From: Ignavibacteriales bacterium
GTDB taxonomy: Bacteria; Bacteroidota; Ignavibacteria; Ignavibacteriales; Ignavibacteriaceae
Length of the DNA stretch: 64,000 bases
Reading direction: 5' to 3'
NCBI GenBank assembly: GCA_016714125.1
Contig: JADJNX010000002.1
Span: 1-64,000, forward strand
The notes below the pieces were generated by a model. That model was not told where the DNA came from, did not search any database, and worked only from the letters and a program-made list of their open reading frames with translations. How positions within the stretch are numbered: the first letter of the stretch is position 1; each line of letters opens with the position of its first letter. The translations under genes were made by a program, and so were the position numbers. This document shows, in pieces, positions 1-10,237 of this stretch.

Positions 1-999
1 TGAAGAGTTCCCGATCCATTAAAAGGTTGGCATCACTTCCTCCAAGCCGAAATTTCCGGTTTAGGTTCCAGTCCACAGAATCGTGAATAGTGATAAATAA
101 GAAGTTTAAATACCCGGATGATCAGGTGTTAAGAGTTCATACCGGTGTAAAATCTTCGTATGTCTCTCTCCTGATTGTTGCTCGGTATTAAGAGGCTTCC
201 AGTTCCAAAAATATCCAAGAATCTCTAATAGAGCTCTTCGTCGAGGCGGGTCAGGGTTTGAAAAGATCCGGCTTCACCTGTCAATTGTAGCACTTTCAAG
301 AACAACATTTACAACACTTCCACCCTGAATTAATCCAATATTCATTGTTATCGGGGTCAAGTCTCCCTGTTTTAGTTGGGAAGTACGTAGCCAGTAATGG
401 ATGTGCATTTATACCCCTTCCAGGAGATTCCGGGATGGAAGCCCTGCCAAAATTTCAAGTGTAAATGCTTTTGGTCCCGGGTGCGAGGAAAACAAACTTA
501 CCGGGTAAATGAAGAATCAAAACCATTCCACCTCTCACCCCTTTGGTACCTACAAATTTTTTGAACCACCCAAAGTTGTTTCTTCACAAGTCGTAAAACG
601 ACTGTAAAATCCCCAATCTCGGGATTGTTCTCGGCTATTTCGAGCAAATAAAGAAGAATAGCCATCCCTTGACGGTTATCAGCACCAAGTATCGTCTTTC
701 CATCTGAAGATATCTTTCCTGTTTTTTCGTCAATTATTACTTTTATATTAGCGGTCGTTCTGGCAGTATCCATGTGCGAAGTAAGCATCATTTTACCGCC
801 ATTACCCTTTTTGATAATTATATTGCCTGTATTGCGCCCCGTCGCATGACGGCTATCTTATCTTCTGAAATAGTAACTGATTTGCCCGCAAGAAATGAGC
901 GCACAAAATCGGCTACTGGTTTTCATTCTGTGATAACGCGTCAATTTTTACCAGAGATACAAATATCTCGATAAGTCTGTTTTTATCTATCGTAATCAT
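1..999 (-). pseudogene. M20 family metallopeptidase (peptidase T-like), frameshifted and cut by the window edge
   Basis: Minus-strand fragments, joined across frames, read as an M20 zinc peptidase of the peptidase T-like group. Visible in order are an N-terminal MITIDKNRLIEIF, then a metal-ligand segment with HMDTA followed by DGKTILGADNRQGMAILL, a dimerisation-domain stretch (GINAHPLLATYFP, and in another frame MNIGLIQGGSVVNVV), and near base 1 the GGSDANLL motif typical of the family's C-terminal catalytic part. The start at 997-999 has an AGGAAAA ribosome site just upstream. At least four frame changes occur in about 1 kb, and the 3' end lies outside the window. Whether the damage is true decay or poor sequence cannot be decided here. 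Substrate is unknown; M20 enzymes of this kind usually act on small peptides in the cytoplasm. Confidence 0.7.
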
Positions 1000-1032
1000 T
1001 TTTCCTTTTAGGAAAAGTTGTAATGTTTATTA

Positions 1033-1062
1033 CAAATTACGAATTAAATTTTTCGGAGTCAA
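1033..1062 (-). promoter_or_regulatory. Candidate -33/-7 promoter for the M20 peptidase gene
   Basis: TTG (1060-1062), 20 nt spacer, then TAATTTG (1033-1039). The -7 box is one T short of the Bacteroidota TAnnTTTG consensus, which could be a homopolymer error in this damaged stretch. The rest of 1000-1214 is AT-rich with nothing else recognisable. Confidence 0.35.
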
Positions 1063-1214
1063 TAGGTAGTGAAAATTATTTTAACAAAATAACGATTTAT
1101 TTACCCATAAATAGGCTAATTAACTCAATAATAATTATTATATTTCAATGTCTTTAAAATAATACTTGATACGTTTGTTTCCAGGTAAAGGCGAATTTTT
1201 CTTGAGGTGATAAA

Positions 1215-4187
1215 ATGAAAAAATGTTTTTGGAATACTACTTTTAATCATTATTAATCCGGTTTATACCCAGACAACGATCAGTAATAACCCGTTCCCTG
1301 TAGTCTAAATCATCTAAATGGTGAAGTGATTGATTTGGCAACAACGAATGTATGCCATTTGGTCACGACATGAAGAAACAGTCTGATTCGTTATTACATG
1401 AGCAAAAGTTTTGACAGAGGTACTCAATGGAGCAGTGAATCGGTCTTTTGACTACGACTACGCTCAGCGGTGGAGAGGACCCCTACTCCAGGTGCCCAAC
1501 ATAAAAGGGTGATAACAATCGGCTACTGCTTTTATCAAAAGCGGATCAAATAAACAAACCTACTACAAATATTCAGATGATGGTGGCATCACCTGGACTC
1601 CAAACATCCTTCTAAGAGTTCACTCAAGCCCTTTCCACTTGACCTCTTACAGAATCTTTTCCGTGGTGCATCTCGGATCAGGTAAACTAATCTCACAAGT
1701 TCAAATGGATTCAGCACTTCCGGGACAAAACGAAGTACGGACAACGGAACCACCTGGCAGGTTGGATTACTTTGGGAACATCCGCATTCTTAAATCCTTC
1801 CTTTTAAGCATCGGAAATGGCAGTTTTACATGACAGGGCAACAACCCGGAACAATATCGGGCAAAAAATCTATTTTGTCAAGTATATTTCCAACAAACAC
1901 CTGGCAAGACACAGTGATTGTGTATGAAGATACTTCTGTTGTGCTGTCGCTCCCCGCTTATACAAAGGTGAAAAATGACCTTTATATCTATTTCACAAAA
2001 ACTTCAAAAGTTTTTGGTAAGTATAACAATTCAAATATTTATTATGTAAGAAGTGTTGATGAAGGAACCACATGGGGAACTCCTGTAAGGGTTACTTATT
2101 ACCCCGGAGTAGAAGGGAATCTGAACCTCAATTCACAATCACTAAAGCCATACATTGTGTTTTCGAGTGACAGAAAATACTATTCGCGGGTTCAAAATAT
2201 TTATCCTGGGCGAACGGAATTGAACTTGAAAGACAACTCAACTCCACAGTCATTTACGACTATAAATTAAATAAAGATTCAGTTTTGGCCGGCGATTCCA
2301 GTTAAAATAAAGGTGTTCACCGGTTCCAATCTCCCTAACAGGTGTAAAGTTATCGGGATTTTATAACGATTTATCCTATACACTTCAACTTTTTGATGAT
2401 GGGAACCATAACGATTCACTTCCGGAGACAAAATTTTTTGGCAATTTTATCAAAGTTTTCAAAGCAGGTGATCTGTTAAGATTCACCATCTCCGCCCATA
2501 ATTCGTTTGACACAAACAATAACACAACAATTTGTCATTTCCTGTCCACTTCCGGATCATCCAACCACTGCCGAGATCAAAACCGGTCGAATAACCCTCC
2601 CTTTTGATTATAAAGGGAATTCTTGCCGATATAAACGCCGGCTCAGGAACGGGAATGAAATTTGACTCTGTAAGCGCTGTTTTCTCCAGGGTTTTTATGA
2701 TCTCAGGAATGATCGAATCGAACAATTGGGCAGCGGGACAATTAAGTGCATCAAGAATTGTGGATTTTCAGGCAGGTAAAGTTGGTTCCTGTTGACGACC
2801 CAAAATGGCATCTATAAAGTGGCGCTTCTGATTCTGTTTTTGGAACCTCGTGGCAGCAATGGAAAGGCAGTTTCCCTCGGTGCAAGATATTGGGATGGAA
2901 ACAGTAACAATATTTACGACCTGATCGATCTGAATCAGAACGGAACCTGGGAGCTAAATGAGGATATGCCCGAATTTTTAGGACAGGTATCTTACTTCAC
3001 TGTATATAACGATGGCGTTCCGATTGAGAGTTAAGAAGGTTTTCAGAATCTCCAAAAGGAATAGAAATAAAACAGACCATACGCCTTCCTTACGCCGAGG
3101 ACTATGGCTCTCCGAGATGCAGTGTTTATCGGTATGAGATTTCAAAATGGGGAATCTATCCTCCCGGGTTGAAGATTTTATTTTTGGCATCGTGGAGTGA
3201 CCCTGATCTCGGTGATGCAAATGATGACCTCGTAACGACGGATACCCTCAGGAATTCGGTTGTTTGTTATAATGAGGGGATGATCCAAATTATGGTGTAA
3301 ATCCCCTGCAATATATAATACAATGCTCTTTGGAACTCCCTTTATATCCCAGGGATAAGTTTTACCGATGTCAATAATAACGGAACATTTGAAAACGGGA
3401 GTGGATATCCCCTCGATACCGCAGTAATTCCTCTGGGAAGTCCATTTTCTAATCAACTCTATCCGGTGCAATCAATAGCGGGATGAGAATTTCACAGCAT
3501 TATATGCAATCGCACCCAACACATGGTGATCCAAATACTACACAGCAGGCACGAAATTATATGCTTGGGAAGAATCTGGTCGGGGAATATCTCAATCCGT
3601 GTACATGGACTTTTGGTGATGTCAGGGTGGCATAAATTGTTCACTGGTAGACCCTGTTTTTATCTATTCAGGAGATCCCGTTACAAACACGGGATGGATC
3701 AATAACACCGCCGTTGATCAGAGAACACTCGCCGCAAGTGACAGAATACCATTAAACAACTCAGGAACACTTACATACCACACAGCAATTATTGTCGGAA
3801 GTGGCAACTCGTCATTAAACTCAGTAGCTGTTACAAGAGCAAATGTTGATTCCATTTTTGCCGTATTGGGCGCCCAATACAACTATAACCAACTTCTTCG
3901 AAGGAAAGTGTATCTCAGCTTCCCGGGGTATATGAATTATCCCAAAACTACCCAAATCCATTTAACCCAAACACTGTGATCAAGTTCAGTATCCCTGAAA
4001 ATTCTTTTGTCACATTAAAAATATATGACAACACCGGGGCTCTGGTTAATACTCTCCTCAATCAGGAGATGAACCCGGAAATCATGAAGTTTCATTTTCG
4101 GGTAATACGCTCGCAAGTGGTGTATATTTTTATCGCCTCGAATGCGATAAATTCACTCAGACGAGGAAGATGATACTTATGAAGTAG
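1215..4187 (+). pseudogene. T9SS-sorted secreted protein with BNR-like repeats, multiply frameshifted
   Basis: The start ATG at 1215 follows a good ribosome site (TTGAGGTGAT) and opens a signal peptide that, allowing one indel, reads through LLLIIINPVYTQ. Fragments in different frames then show sialidase/BNR-type segments (SDDGGITWTP near 1580; SVDEGTTWGTPV near 2060), a region with Ignavibacteria-type text (DVNNNGTFENGSGYPLD near 3370; SHPTHGDPNTT near 3510), and a T9SS type A sorting domain with [17 protein letters not shown] core around 3930, ending in KMILMK and the stop at 4185-4187. More than six frame changes are needed to join it. It was evidently an exported, surface or released protein. 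Function beyond that is not visible. Confidence 0.7.
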
Positions 4188-4190
4188 AAT

Positions 4191-4390
4191 TTCGGAGTTT
4201 CGGAACTTCAGAGCTTCAGTAATTCAGAGTTTCAGAGCTTCAGTACTTCAGAGCTTTAGTAATTCTGAGGTCCAAAAGTTCTAAGGTTCTAAAGTTCTCA
4301 AGTTCTGAGATTCCGAGGTTCCGAAGTTCTGAGGTTCTAAAGTTCTAAAGTTCTAAAGTTCTGAGGTTCTAAAGTTCCCAAGTTCTTACC
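4191..4390. repeat. 25-unit octamer tandem array between convergent genes
   Basis: Exactly 25 consecutive 8-base units with no phase slip. Early units follow TTCAGAGC/TTCAGTAA and later units follow TTCTAAAG/TTCTGAGG, so there are two sub-families; bases 1, 2 and the purine-rich end are most constant. It begins four bases after the stop of the upstream T9SS gene and ends just before the 3' end of cysK. The 8-base period is not a codon multiple, so it is not a coding repeat. Confidence 0.9.
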
Positions 4391-4401
4391 CAAAACAACC
4401 C

Positions 4402-5296
4402 TCAACCGAGATACCTCTCACCGGTGTCATAGTTGAAAGTGAGGATTCGGGAGCCTTTTGGAATCTCAGGCAGTTTTTTTGATACTGCTGCAAGAGAAGC
4501 ACCTGAAGAAACTCCTATGAACAATCCCTCCTCTTCCGCAGCTCTGCGGGTGAAGGAATATGCTTCGTCTTTTCCAACTGTGATAACTCCATCATAAATC
4601 CCAGTATTGAGAATTTTAGGAACAAACCCTGCACCAATTCCCTGAAGTGGATGTGGTGAAGGTTTTCCGCCGGACAAAACAGGCGACAATTCAGGTTCAA
4701 CTGCATACACTTTAAGCGAAGGGAATTTCTCTTTTAGAATTTCAGCAACACCTGTGATATGTCCACCGGTTCCAACGCCCGTGATCAAATAATCAATCCC
4801 CGGGGAAATCATTTAATATCTCAAGTGCCGTGGTTTTTCTGTGGATTTCACTGTTTGCTTCATTTTCAAACTGCTGAGGCATCCATGAATTTGGAATTGA
4901 CGAGATAAGTTCTTTGGCTTTTTCGATGGCGCCTGTCATTCCCTTTTCACGGGGTGTAAGTTCAAACGACGCACCATAAGCTGACATCAACCTTCTGCGC
5001 TCGATCGACATCGATTCGGGCATGACAAGGATTAATTTATAACCCTTAACCGCAGCTACCATGGCAAGACCTATTCCTGTGTTTCCGGAGGTGGGTTCTA
5101 CTATGATACTTCCTTTTTTCAAGAGTCCTTTTTTCTCGGCATCTTCCACCATCGCGAGGGCGATTCTGTCTTTAATGCTTCCGCCGGGGTTGGCTCTTTC
5201 AAGTTTTATCCACACTTCGTAATCGTTGTTGAACAATTTATTCAATTTAAGATGAGGTGTGTTACCTATTGTTTCAAGAATATTATTGTACTTCAT
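4402..5296 (-). CDS. cysK: Cysteine synthase A (O-acetylserine sulfhydrylase), one frameshift
   Basis: PLP-dependent enzyme that makes L-cysteine from O-acetylserine and sulfide. The N-terminal part shows NPGGSIKDR with the PLP Schiff-base lysine and the TSGNTG substrate loop. The C-terminal part, in a second frame, shows the [10 protein letters not shown] phosphate-binding loop, SSGAS, and a terminal YDTGERYL. The frame changes at about 4795-4812, inside the conserved stretch between [11 protein letters not shown] and [11 protein letters not shown], with nothing missing, so a single indel explains it. It follows cysE by 14 bases on the same strand and so shares its leader and probable cysteine control. 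A sequencing error is more likely than a true pseudogene because all key residues survive. Confidence 0.92.
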
Positions 5297-5310
5297 TTTT
5301 TACTCCATTG

Positions 5311-6153
5311 TTAAATTACAAAATCAAGATAGGGTTCATGGTGACCGTTTTGTTTTAATCGCACTTCACTTTTATGATAAACTACAGAATTTGCCGGCAC
5401 ACTCTCAGTGATCCAGGCGTTACCACCTATTACACTTTTTTCTCCAATCACGGTATTTCCTCCCAGAATAACAGCCTGAGCGTAAATCACAACATTATTT
5501 TCAATCGTTGGATGCCTCTTGATTGAAGCAAATGATTTATCAACGCTTAAAGCTCCAAGAGTAACACCCTGATAAATTTTTACATCGTTTCCGATTATGG
5601 TGGTCTCCCCTATTACAATTCCGGTACCGTGATCTATGCAGAATCTCTCACCGATTCCCGCTCCGGGGTGGATATCGATACCCGTTTTTTCATGAGCATA
5701 TTCTGAGAGAATCCTTGGGATGACAGGAACTCCAAGCAAAAAGAGTTCATGGGCTATCCTGTAAATTGTAATTGCATAAAAACCGGGATATGCCAGGATT
5801 ACCTCATCAGTACTTCTGGCAGCCGGGTCACCTTTATATATTGCTTCTGCATCCATGTCGAGACTTCTAATGATGGAGGGAAGAGTGGATGCGAAATCAT
5901 CAGTTATTGAGTCCACCAGTTCCTTCTCATCAATTACTGAAGCAAGAAGTTTCCTCAAATCATACATCAACAAGACTGTTGATGATATTATCTCCTCAAC
6001 AATCCCAAAAGATTTCTCGGAATATTGTGGGAACGCCAGTTTTAGAAACTTGTCAATGAACTTCCTGCTTTCATCCTTTAAAGGTAGCAGGCACTGATGA
6101 CCTTCGTATTTTTTAATTACTTGCTGTGCAAACTCTACAATTGCTGTGTTCAT
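5311..6153 (-). CDS. cysE: Serine O-acetyltransferase
   Basis: Catalyses the first step of cysteine synthesis, acetyl transfer from acetyl-CoA to L-serine. The 280-residue protein has an N-terminal helical domain followed by a left-handed beta-helix of hexapeptide repeats (residues about 150-255), with the diagnostic HEKTGIDIHPGA, CIDHGTGIVIGET and KRHPTIENNV segments, including the catalytic histidine in DHGTG. The length and N-terminus resemble the EpsC-type long form. The start at 6151-6153 is preceded by a 7-bp hairpin (6169-6186) and a short Cys-rich ORF (6241-6348). It is the first structural gene of a cysE-cysK operon. Confidence 0.94.
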   Translation of the reverse strand: MNTAIVEFAQQVIKKYEGHQCLLPLKDESRKFIDKFLKLAFPQYSEKSFGIVEEIISSTVLLMYDLRKLLASVIDEKELVDSITDDFASTLPSIIRSLDMDAEAIYKGDPAARSTDEVILAYPGFYAITIYRIAHELFLLGVPVIPRILSEYAHEKTGIDIHPGAGIGERFCIDHGTGIVIGETTIIGNDVKIYQGVTLGALSVDKSFASIKRHPTIENNVVIYAQAVILGGNTVIGEKSVIGGNAWITESVPANSVVYHKSEVRLKQNGHHEPYLDFVI

Positions 6154-6168
6154 AGTGTTATATGGTTT

Positions 6169-6186
6169 TATGCCAAAGATGGCATA
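6169..6186 (-). promoter_or_regulatory. Hairpin immediately upstream of cysE
   Basis: Perfect 7-bp inverted repeat TATGCCA / TGGCATA with a 4-base loop, ending about 15 bases before the cysE start. There is no U-run after it, so it is not a classical intrinsic terminator. It could act on ribosome access or pause transcription as part of the cysteine leader. The role is inferred from position. Confidence 0.5.
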
Positions 6187-6240
6187 CTGATAAAATTAGT
6201 TTGTTTAAATTTTGATTGGTGTTATCGTTCGCTAATGGAA

Positions 6241-6348
6241 TTAGCAACAACAACAGAGGCAACAGCAACAATGGCTGTTGAAAGAAGAGTGGAAGCCTTT
6301 TGGCGTGGCTTCAATTGTGATGTGGTTAAAGTTTATTGAGTGTTTCAT
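6241..6348 (-). CDS. Cysteine-rich leader peptide of the cysE-cysK operon
   Basis: A 35-codon ORF with an ATG at 6346-6348 and TAA at 6241-6243 lies 87 bases upstream of cysE on the same strand. The peptide begins MKHSINFNH and ends SHCCCCLCCCC, so eight of its last nine codons are Cys (TGT/TGC). The Cys codons form one arm of a 7-bp stem (CAACAGC 6260-6266 with GCTGTTG 6274-6280), and a second 6-bp stem lies just upstream (GAAGCC 6292-6297, GGCTTC 6307-6312). A run of codons for the end product, placed in the leader of its biosynthetic operon, is the hallmark of amino-acid attenuation, as in the his and trp leaders and the mycobacterial poly-Cys ORFs. Ribosome stalling at low Cys-tRNA would presumably favour cysE-cysK expression. 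No clear ribosome site precedes the ATG. Confidence 0.8.
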   Translation of the reverse strand: MKHSINFNHITIEATPKGFHSSFNSHCCCCLCCCC

Positions 6349-6491
6349 TTTTCGATAATTAATGAACTAAATGTAACAGTCTTACATATAAGTTATAACA
6401 TTAAAAGCGGGGTTACAGTTCCTTAGATTGGAAACAAAATAGTAAAATTAATGAAGTATCACTTTTCACTCTATTTTGTATTTTAGGGGGA

Positions 6492-8614
6492 ATGATTTTA
6501 AGTAAATGCAAATTGATGAATAATTCACCCGGCATCATCAGATTTTGTCTCGTTCTGTTTATTTTGCTCTCTATTGGGTCAATTGCCCAGAAAAATGGTG
6601 TTCGATTAAACTCAAAAGCGACTCAAAATGTAAATTTCAGCGGAACAGACCCTACCGAAGTTCTGGTTATTGTGAACAGAGCAGTCGAGGATTCTCTGGG
6701 AATTGGGAGACGCTATTGTGAGATATACAACATCCCTTCATCAAATATGGTTTTTCTTGATATTCCCCAGCGGGAGTTGATTGATGGTCAGTGGGTGGAA
6801 GTGATCAGGAACAATGAAATTATTTTCGATTTAACCCCGTCCGACATCAGCAACCACTCTTGGCGATATTTTAAGAAGAATATTTATGAACCTGTTAAAA
6901 ATCATCTTCAAAACAACTACTTAAACGGTGTACCTCTCGCCGAAAAGATAAAATACATTGTCATTTTTAAGGTGTACCATATAAAATTGCCCCTCACTTT
7001 GAATACAGTTATCTCGACGATGGAGGACGAACTGCAGTGAGTGTGGATGCTCTCCTCTCAATCGCATTTCAGGAAAATTTGTCGGGATTTGATTTTCTGA
7101 ATCTCTTCGCTTCACCTCACGCAGAACAGCCAAATCCTTACTACAACATCGAAATTGAATACTCCGGCAACCATAAATTTAGAAGTAATTATTATCAAAA
7201 TGCCTCTGGAATAAAACTCTCTTATCTTGTTTCCAGGATTGATGGGGTTAATAATGAAGCTGTTTCATCCCTCATTGAGAGGAATGTTATTCGTGATCTA
7301 AGTGGGAATAACATTTTTGTCCTCGACTACCACGACTCAACATCGTATCAAGGCAAGCTCCATGCTGCAGATGATTCTTACAAAGCTGCTTTTCGGTTAA
7401 ATCAACTCGGCTACGATTTTATCTATGAAAAAACGAAACGAAGACTTTATAAATTTGACAAAAAAGTTGTCGGTTATATGTCCAGCGGGAAACATGCAGG
7501 CATGCCGATAAAAACACCCTACATCATGAGAGATAGTGGTACCGTTTTTGCGGCAGGTTCTGTTGTCTCAACTGTAGAAAGTTTTAGCGCGTTTTTTGCC
7601 GACAGTATTGGGGCTGCTTCCAGCCGACAGGACAACATGGCGGTTGTTACTGAATATATGGATGCAGGATTCTCCGGAGGTGCTGGTAACAGCTACGAAC
7701 CATTCACTTCCTCGATTATCAGTGATTCCATCTTTTTCCCTGCTTATGCTGCGGGTTACAATCTTGTGGATGCTGCTTATATGGCAATGCCTTTTCTTGG
7801 GTTCAGAAATGTGGTTTATGGTGATCCTTTTATGCATATTAGCCTGGGGAAACAGACCATTAATAGTGAAAGTCAACTTTCAGATACTCTCCTGTTCATG
7901 GGTGAAGTAACGGTGGCACCCGGAACAATGGTCAAATTAGCAGACAATTCCCATCTTAAGTTTAGACATCTGGGATACCTGCAAAACAAAGGATTTTTAA
8001 CTATTGGTGAAAATGTCTCGATTTCAGGAACAACCCGTCTAAAATCCCTTCTGCTCGACAATTCAGGATTAAATCCAAAATTATTGTGGGCTTCTACCAC
8101 CGATACACGACCCGGCTCAACTTTCAGAATTTACCGGAAGACCGGTTTGGAAAATTGGAATTTGATCGACTCAACTCTCTCACTAACTTATACCGACAAT
8201 TTTATCTCAATCCCGGATGTCATTAAAGAAGGACTCTCTGTTCTTTACAGAGTAACCGGTTATGATGCTGGAAATGAATCTCTTCCCACTAACGAAGTGA
8301 CTCTTCATGATGGACTTGGTGACAACATATTTCAGAAGGAAAATGGATTTGCTCTCTCAAATGTTTACCCAAATCCATTCAACTCAGTTCTAAAAATAAA
8401 ATATATAGTTCCACCCGGAACCGGTCATGATAAATACAAATTATCAGTTTTTGACATCCTTGGGAGTGAAATTGCCATTCTCCCAAATAACCAAACGGCA
8501 TCCACCATTCACGAAACTTCGTTTATTGCAAATGGTCTGGCGAGTGGAGTCTATTTCATCGTATTGACCACCGAAAAATCAATAATTGCTAAAAAAGTAA
8601 TCCTGTTAAGGTAA
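6492..8614 (+). CDS. TIGR03790-like secreted protein with T9SS sorting domain, one frameshift
   Basis: The N-terminus has a hydrophobic signal segment (residues about 14-32, ending SIAQ). The body matches the pattern of the TIGR03790 family known from planctomycetes and related environmental bacteria: TEVLVIVNRA, GIGRRYCEIYNIPSSN, a YIVIF-KGVPYKI stretch, DALLSIAF, NPYYN, YLVSRIDG and a GDPF motif near the end of the domain. The family has no proven activity. The C-terminal 80 residues are a T9SS type A sorting domain (NVYPNPFNS, then ANGLASGVYF and a Lys-rich end). The frame changes around 6970-7040 between IVIF and KGVPY homologous text. Start 6492 is chosen for the adjacent AGGGGG, though ATG 6516 would also leave a signal peptide. 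Confidence 0.78.
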
Positions 8615-8703
8615 CTCACTGTTTAAGCGGTTTCTGAAAAAGAAATCGGTTTTCGTTATATTTACGAATGTGTAATATTTATTTTAGAGAAAAGAAGAAG
8701 TAA

Positions 8704-9495
8704 ATGCAACTGAAACTTGTGAAAAGAGTTATTGGAGACCCAAAAGAGTTTTATAAACTGGTCGGAAATTATGAAAAAAGGATGGGGAAATATACTTCCG
8801 CAAAATATGGTCTCTCAAGATTCCCCACAGTAAACATATTGGATATTTTCCCCGATTTGGATATTACCATAAAAAACTATACCTACCTGACAGGTACCTC
8901 AATGGTCACTGATATCGCACTACTTTCATTGTTGGCAAAATCAAAACCCGATTGTGATTACATGGAGATTGGATCGTGGAGGGGTGAATCCATTTCAAAT
9001 GTAGCTGTGTATGCAAAATCATGCCTTTCATTTACTCTCTCAAAAGAAGATATTATCAGCTATGGGTGGGGTGAAAGAGTTGCCGAGATGGAAGGTTTTT
9101 TCACACAGAATATCCCAAACCTTACAGTCATTCATGCCGACTCTGCCAAATTTGACTTCTCCACTCTCAATAAAAAATTTGATTTGATTTTTATCGATGG
9201 TGACCACTCCTATACAGGAGCATTGATTGATACACAAAATGCTTTTAAACTTTTGAAGGATCAAAATTCGACTATTGTTTGGCACGACTATGCATTTGAT
9301 ACCGAAGCAGTTCGCCACTCGGTTATGGCTGCCATACTTGATGGAACTCCAAAAGAATTTCAAAAAAATTTATACCATGTTTCCAACACAATGTGTGCGA
9401 TGTATTCACCAAAACATTTTAACTCGTATAATCTTGAGTCACCGGCAAAACCTGACAAAACTTTTACTGTTAATATTAAAGCAGAACGAATCTGA
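8704..9495 (+). CDS. Class I SAM-dependent methyltransferase (Methyltransf_24-like)
   Basis: The 263-residue protein has a Rossmann methyltransferase core. Motif I is YMEIGSWRGESI (residues about 80-92), with an acidic residue and glycines for SAM binding. A central LIFIDGDHSYTGALID stretch (about 160-175) and a following WHDY match the Methyltransf_24/macrocin O-methyltransferase-like pattern, where an Asp-His pair often binds metal. The acceptor is unknown. It is first of four closely packed plus-strand genes ending in an ACP and a ketoacyl synthase III, which suggests modification of a lipid, glycan or small metabolite. That context link is inference. Confidence 0.75.
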   Translation: MQLKLVKRVIGDPKEFYKLVGNYEKRMGKYTSAKYGLSRFPTVNILDIFPDLDITIKNYTYLTGTSMVTDIALLSLLAKSKPDCDYMEIGSWRGESISNVAVYAKSCLSFTLSKEDIISYGWGERVAEMEGFFTQNIPNLTVIHADSAKFDFSTLNKKFDLIFIDGDHSYTGALIDTQNAFKLLKDQNSTIVWHDYAFDTEAVRHSVMAAILDGTPKEFQKNLYHVSNTMCAMYSPKHFNSYNLESPAKPDKTFTVNIKAERI

Positions 9496-9498
9496 AAA

Positions 9499-10005
9499 AT
9501 GAGCTTTCATACTATTACATTTAAGAAGAAACTTCCGATTGAGTTTAAAAAAGATCTTGAAAAAGTCTTTTTTTTCAACACCAATCAGACAAAACATCTT
9601 GAAGGCATCCAGAAGAGCATCGATTCTTATGGATTGATGAAAATTGTTGAGGATGGTAAATTTCTCACACTTGAGTTTGAAAAATCGAAACCGGAGTCTC
9701 TTTTTGCCCTTGATGGAGATGGATTTAATTCCTCATTTCTTGGAGTGATTTGTTATGAATTTAAAGGTGATATATGCGAGATTTACCATATTGCAGTTGA
9801 TCCCGAGTGCACATTTGCGGGTAGTTTTGAACCTGAAATGATTACTTACAGACTTGTAGAAAAAGTCAGAAAAATTGCAATGGATCACAACTCAACAAAA
9901 TTAAAATCCCCTATTCGGATAAATATATTAACATCAAACAAAAAATCCTTACCATCCTGGAATAATGAATTATATGGACTTACAGAAATTTGTTTCAAAT
10001 TTTGA
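9499..10005 (+). CDS. Unknown protein, possibly GNAT-fold
   Basis: The 168-residue protein starts three bases after the methyltransferase stop. I do not recognise it firmly. It contains FLGVICYEFKGDICEIYHIAVDPECTFA (split here as FLGVICYEFK and IYHIAVDPEC), which resembles the central beta strands of GNAT acetyltransferases, followed by a helix with YRLVEKVRKIA, but the acetyl-CoA R/Q-x-x-G-x-G/A loop is not evident. A FkbH-like or acyl-transfer role would fit the ACP partner next door. The last codons overlap the ACP gene by about 40 bases, and given the many indels in this window, the annotated C-terminus may be frameshifted. Confidence 0.45.
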   Translation: MSFHTITFKKKLPIEFKKDLEKVFFFNTNQTKHLEGIQKSIDSYGLMKIVEDGKFLTLEFEKSKPESLFALDGDGFNSSFLGVICYEFKGDICEIYHIAVDPECTFAGSFEPEMITYRLVEKVRKIAMDHNSTKLKSPIRINILTSNKKSLPSWNNELYGLTEICFKF

Positions 10006-10210
10006 ATCTGCAGTAGGTGGAGTGAAACCCGGTTCCCTGAATCCAAAAACTGTTTTCCATTCCGAAATCGAATGCTGGGATTCACTTGCCAATCTATCGG
10101 TACTCGCCATGATCGATATGGAATATAATGCTTCCATAAGAGCAGACGAGTTAATAGAATGTAAAACCATTGAGGATGTATTTAATCTGACAAATAGTTC
10201 ACAAGATTAG
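9965..10210 (+). CDS. Acyl carrier protein
   Basis: A small acidic protein of 81 residues (78 if translation begins at ATG 9974). It carries the 4'-phosphopantetheine site DSLANLSVL, where the Ser of DSL is the attachment residue, followed by MIDMEY as the recognition helix and a C-terminal KTIEDVF typical of ACPs. It would carry acyl groups as thioesters in the cytoplasm. It lies directly before a ketoacyl synthase III gene and overlaps the preceding unknown ORF. Being separate from any fab cluster, it is probably a dedicated ACP of a specialised pathway rather than the housekeeping AcpP. Confidence 0.82.
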   Translation: MNYMDLQKFVSNFESAVGGVKPGSLNPKTVFHSEIECWDSLANLSVLAMIDMEYNASIRADELIECKTIEDVFNLTNSSQD

Positions 10211-10237
10211 TGTCAGGAATTAATAAAAAGTCCCAAC

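Noticed and set aside
4191..4390. CRISPR array
   Set aside because: Units are 8 bases with no spacers and no cas genes are nearby; it is a plain tandem repeat.
6097..6339. Plus-strand ORF of 80 codons over the cys leader
   Set aside because: It is the antisense of the poly-Cys leader peptide and the cysE start; no ribosome site or homology text.
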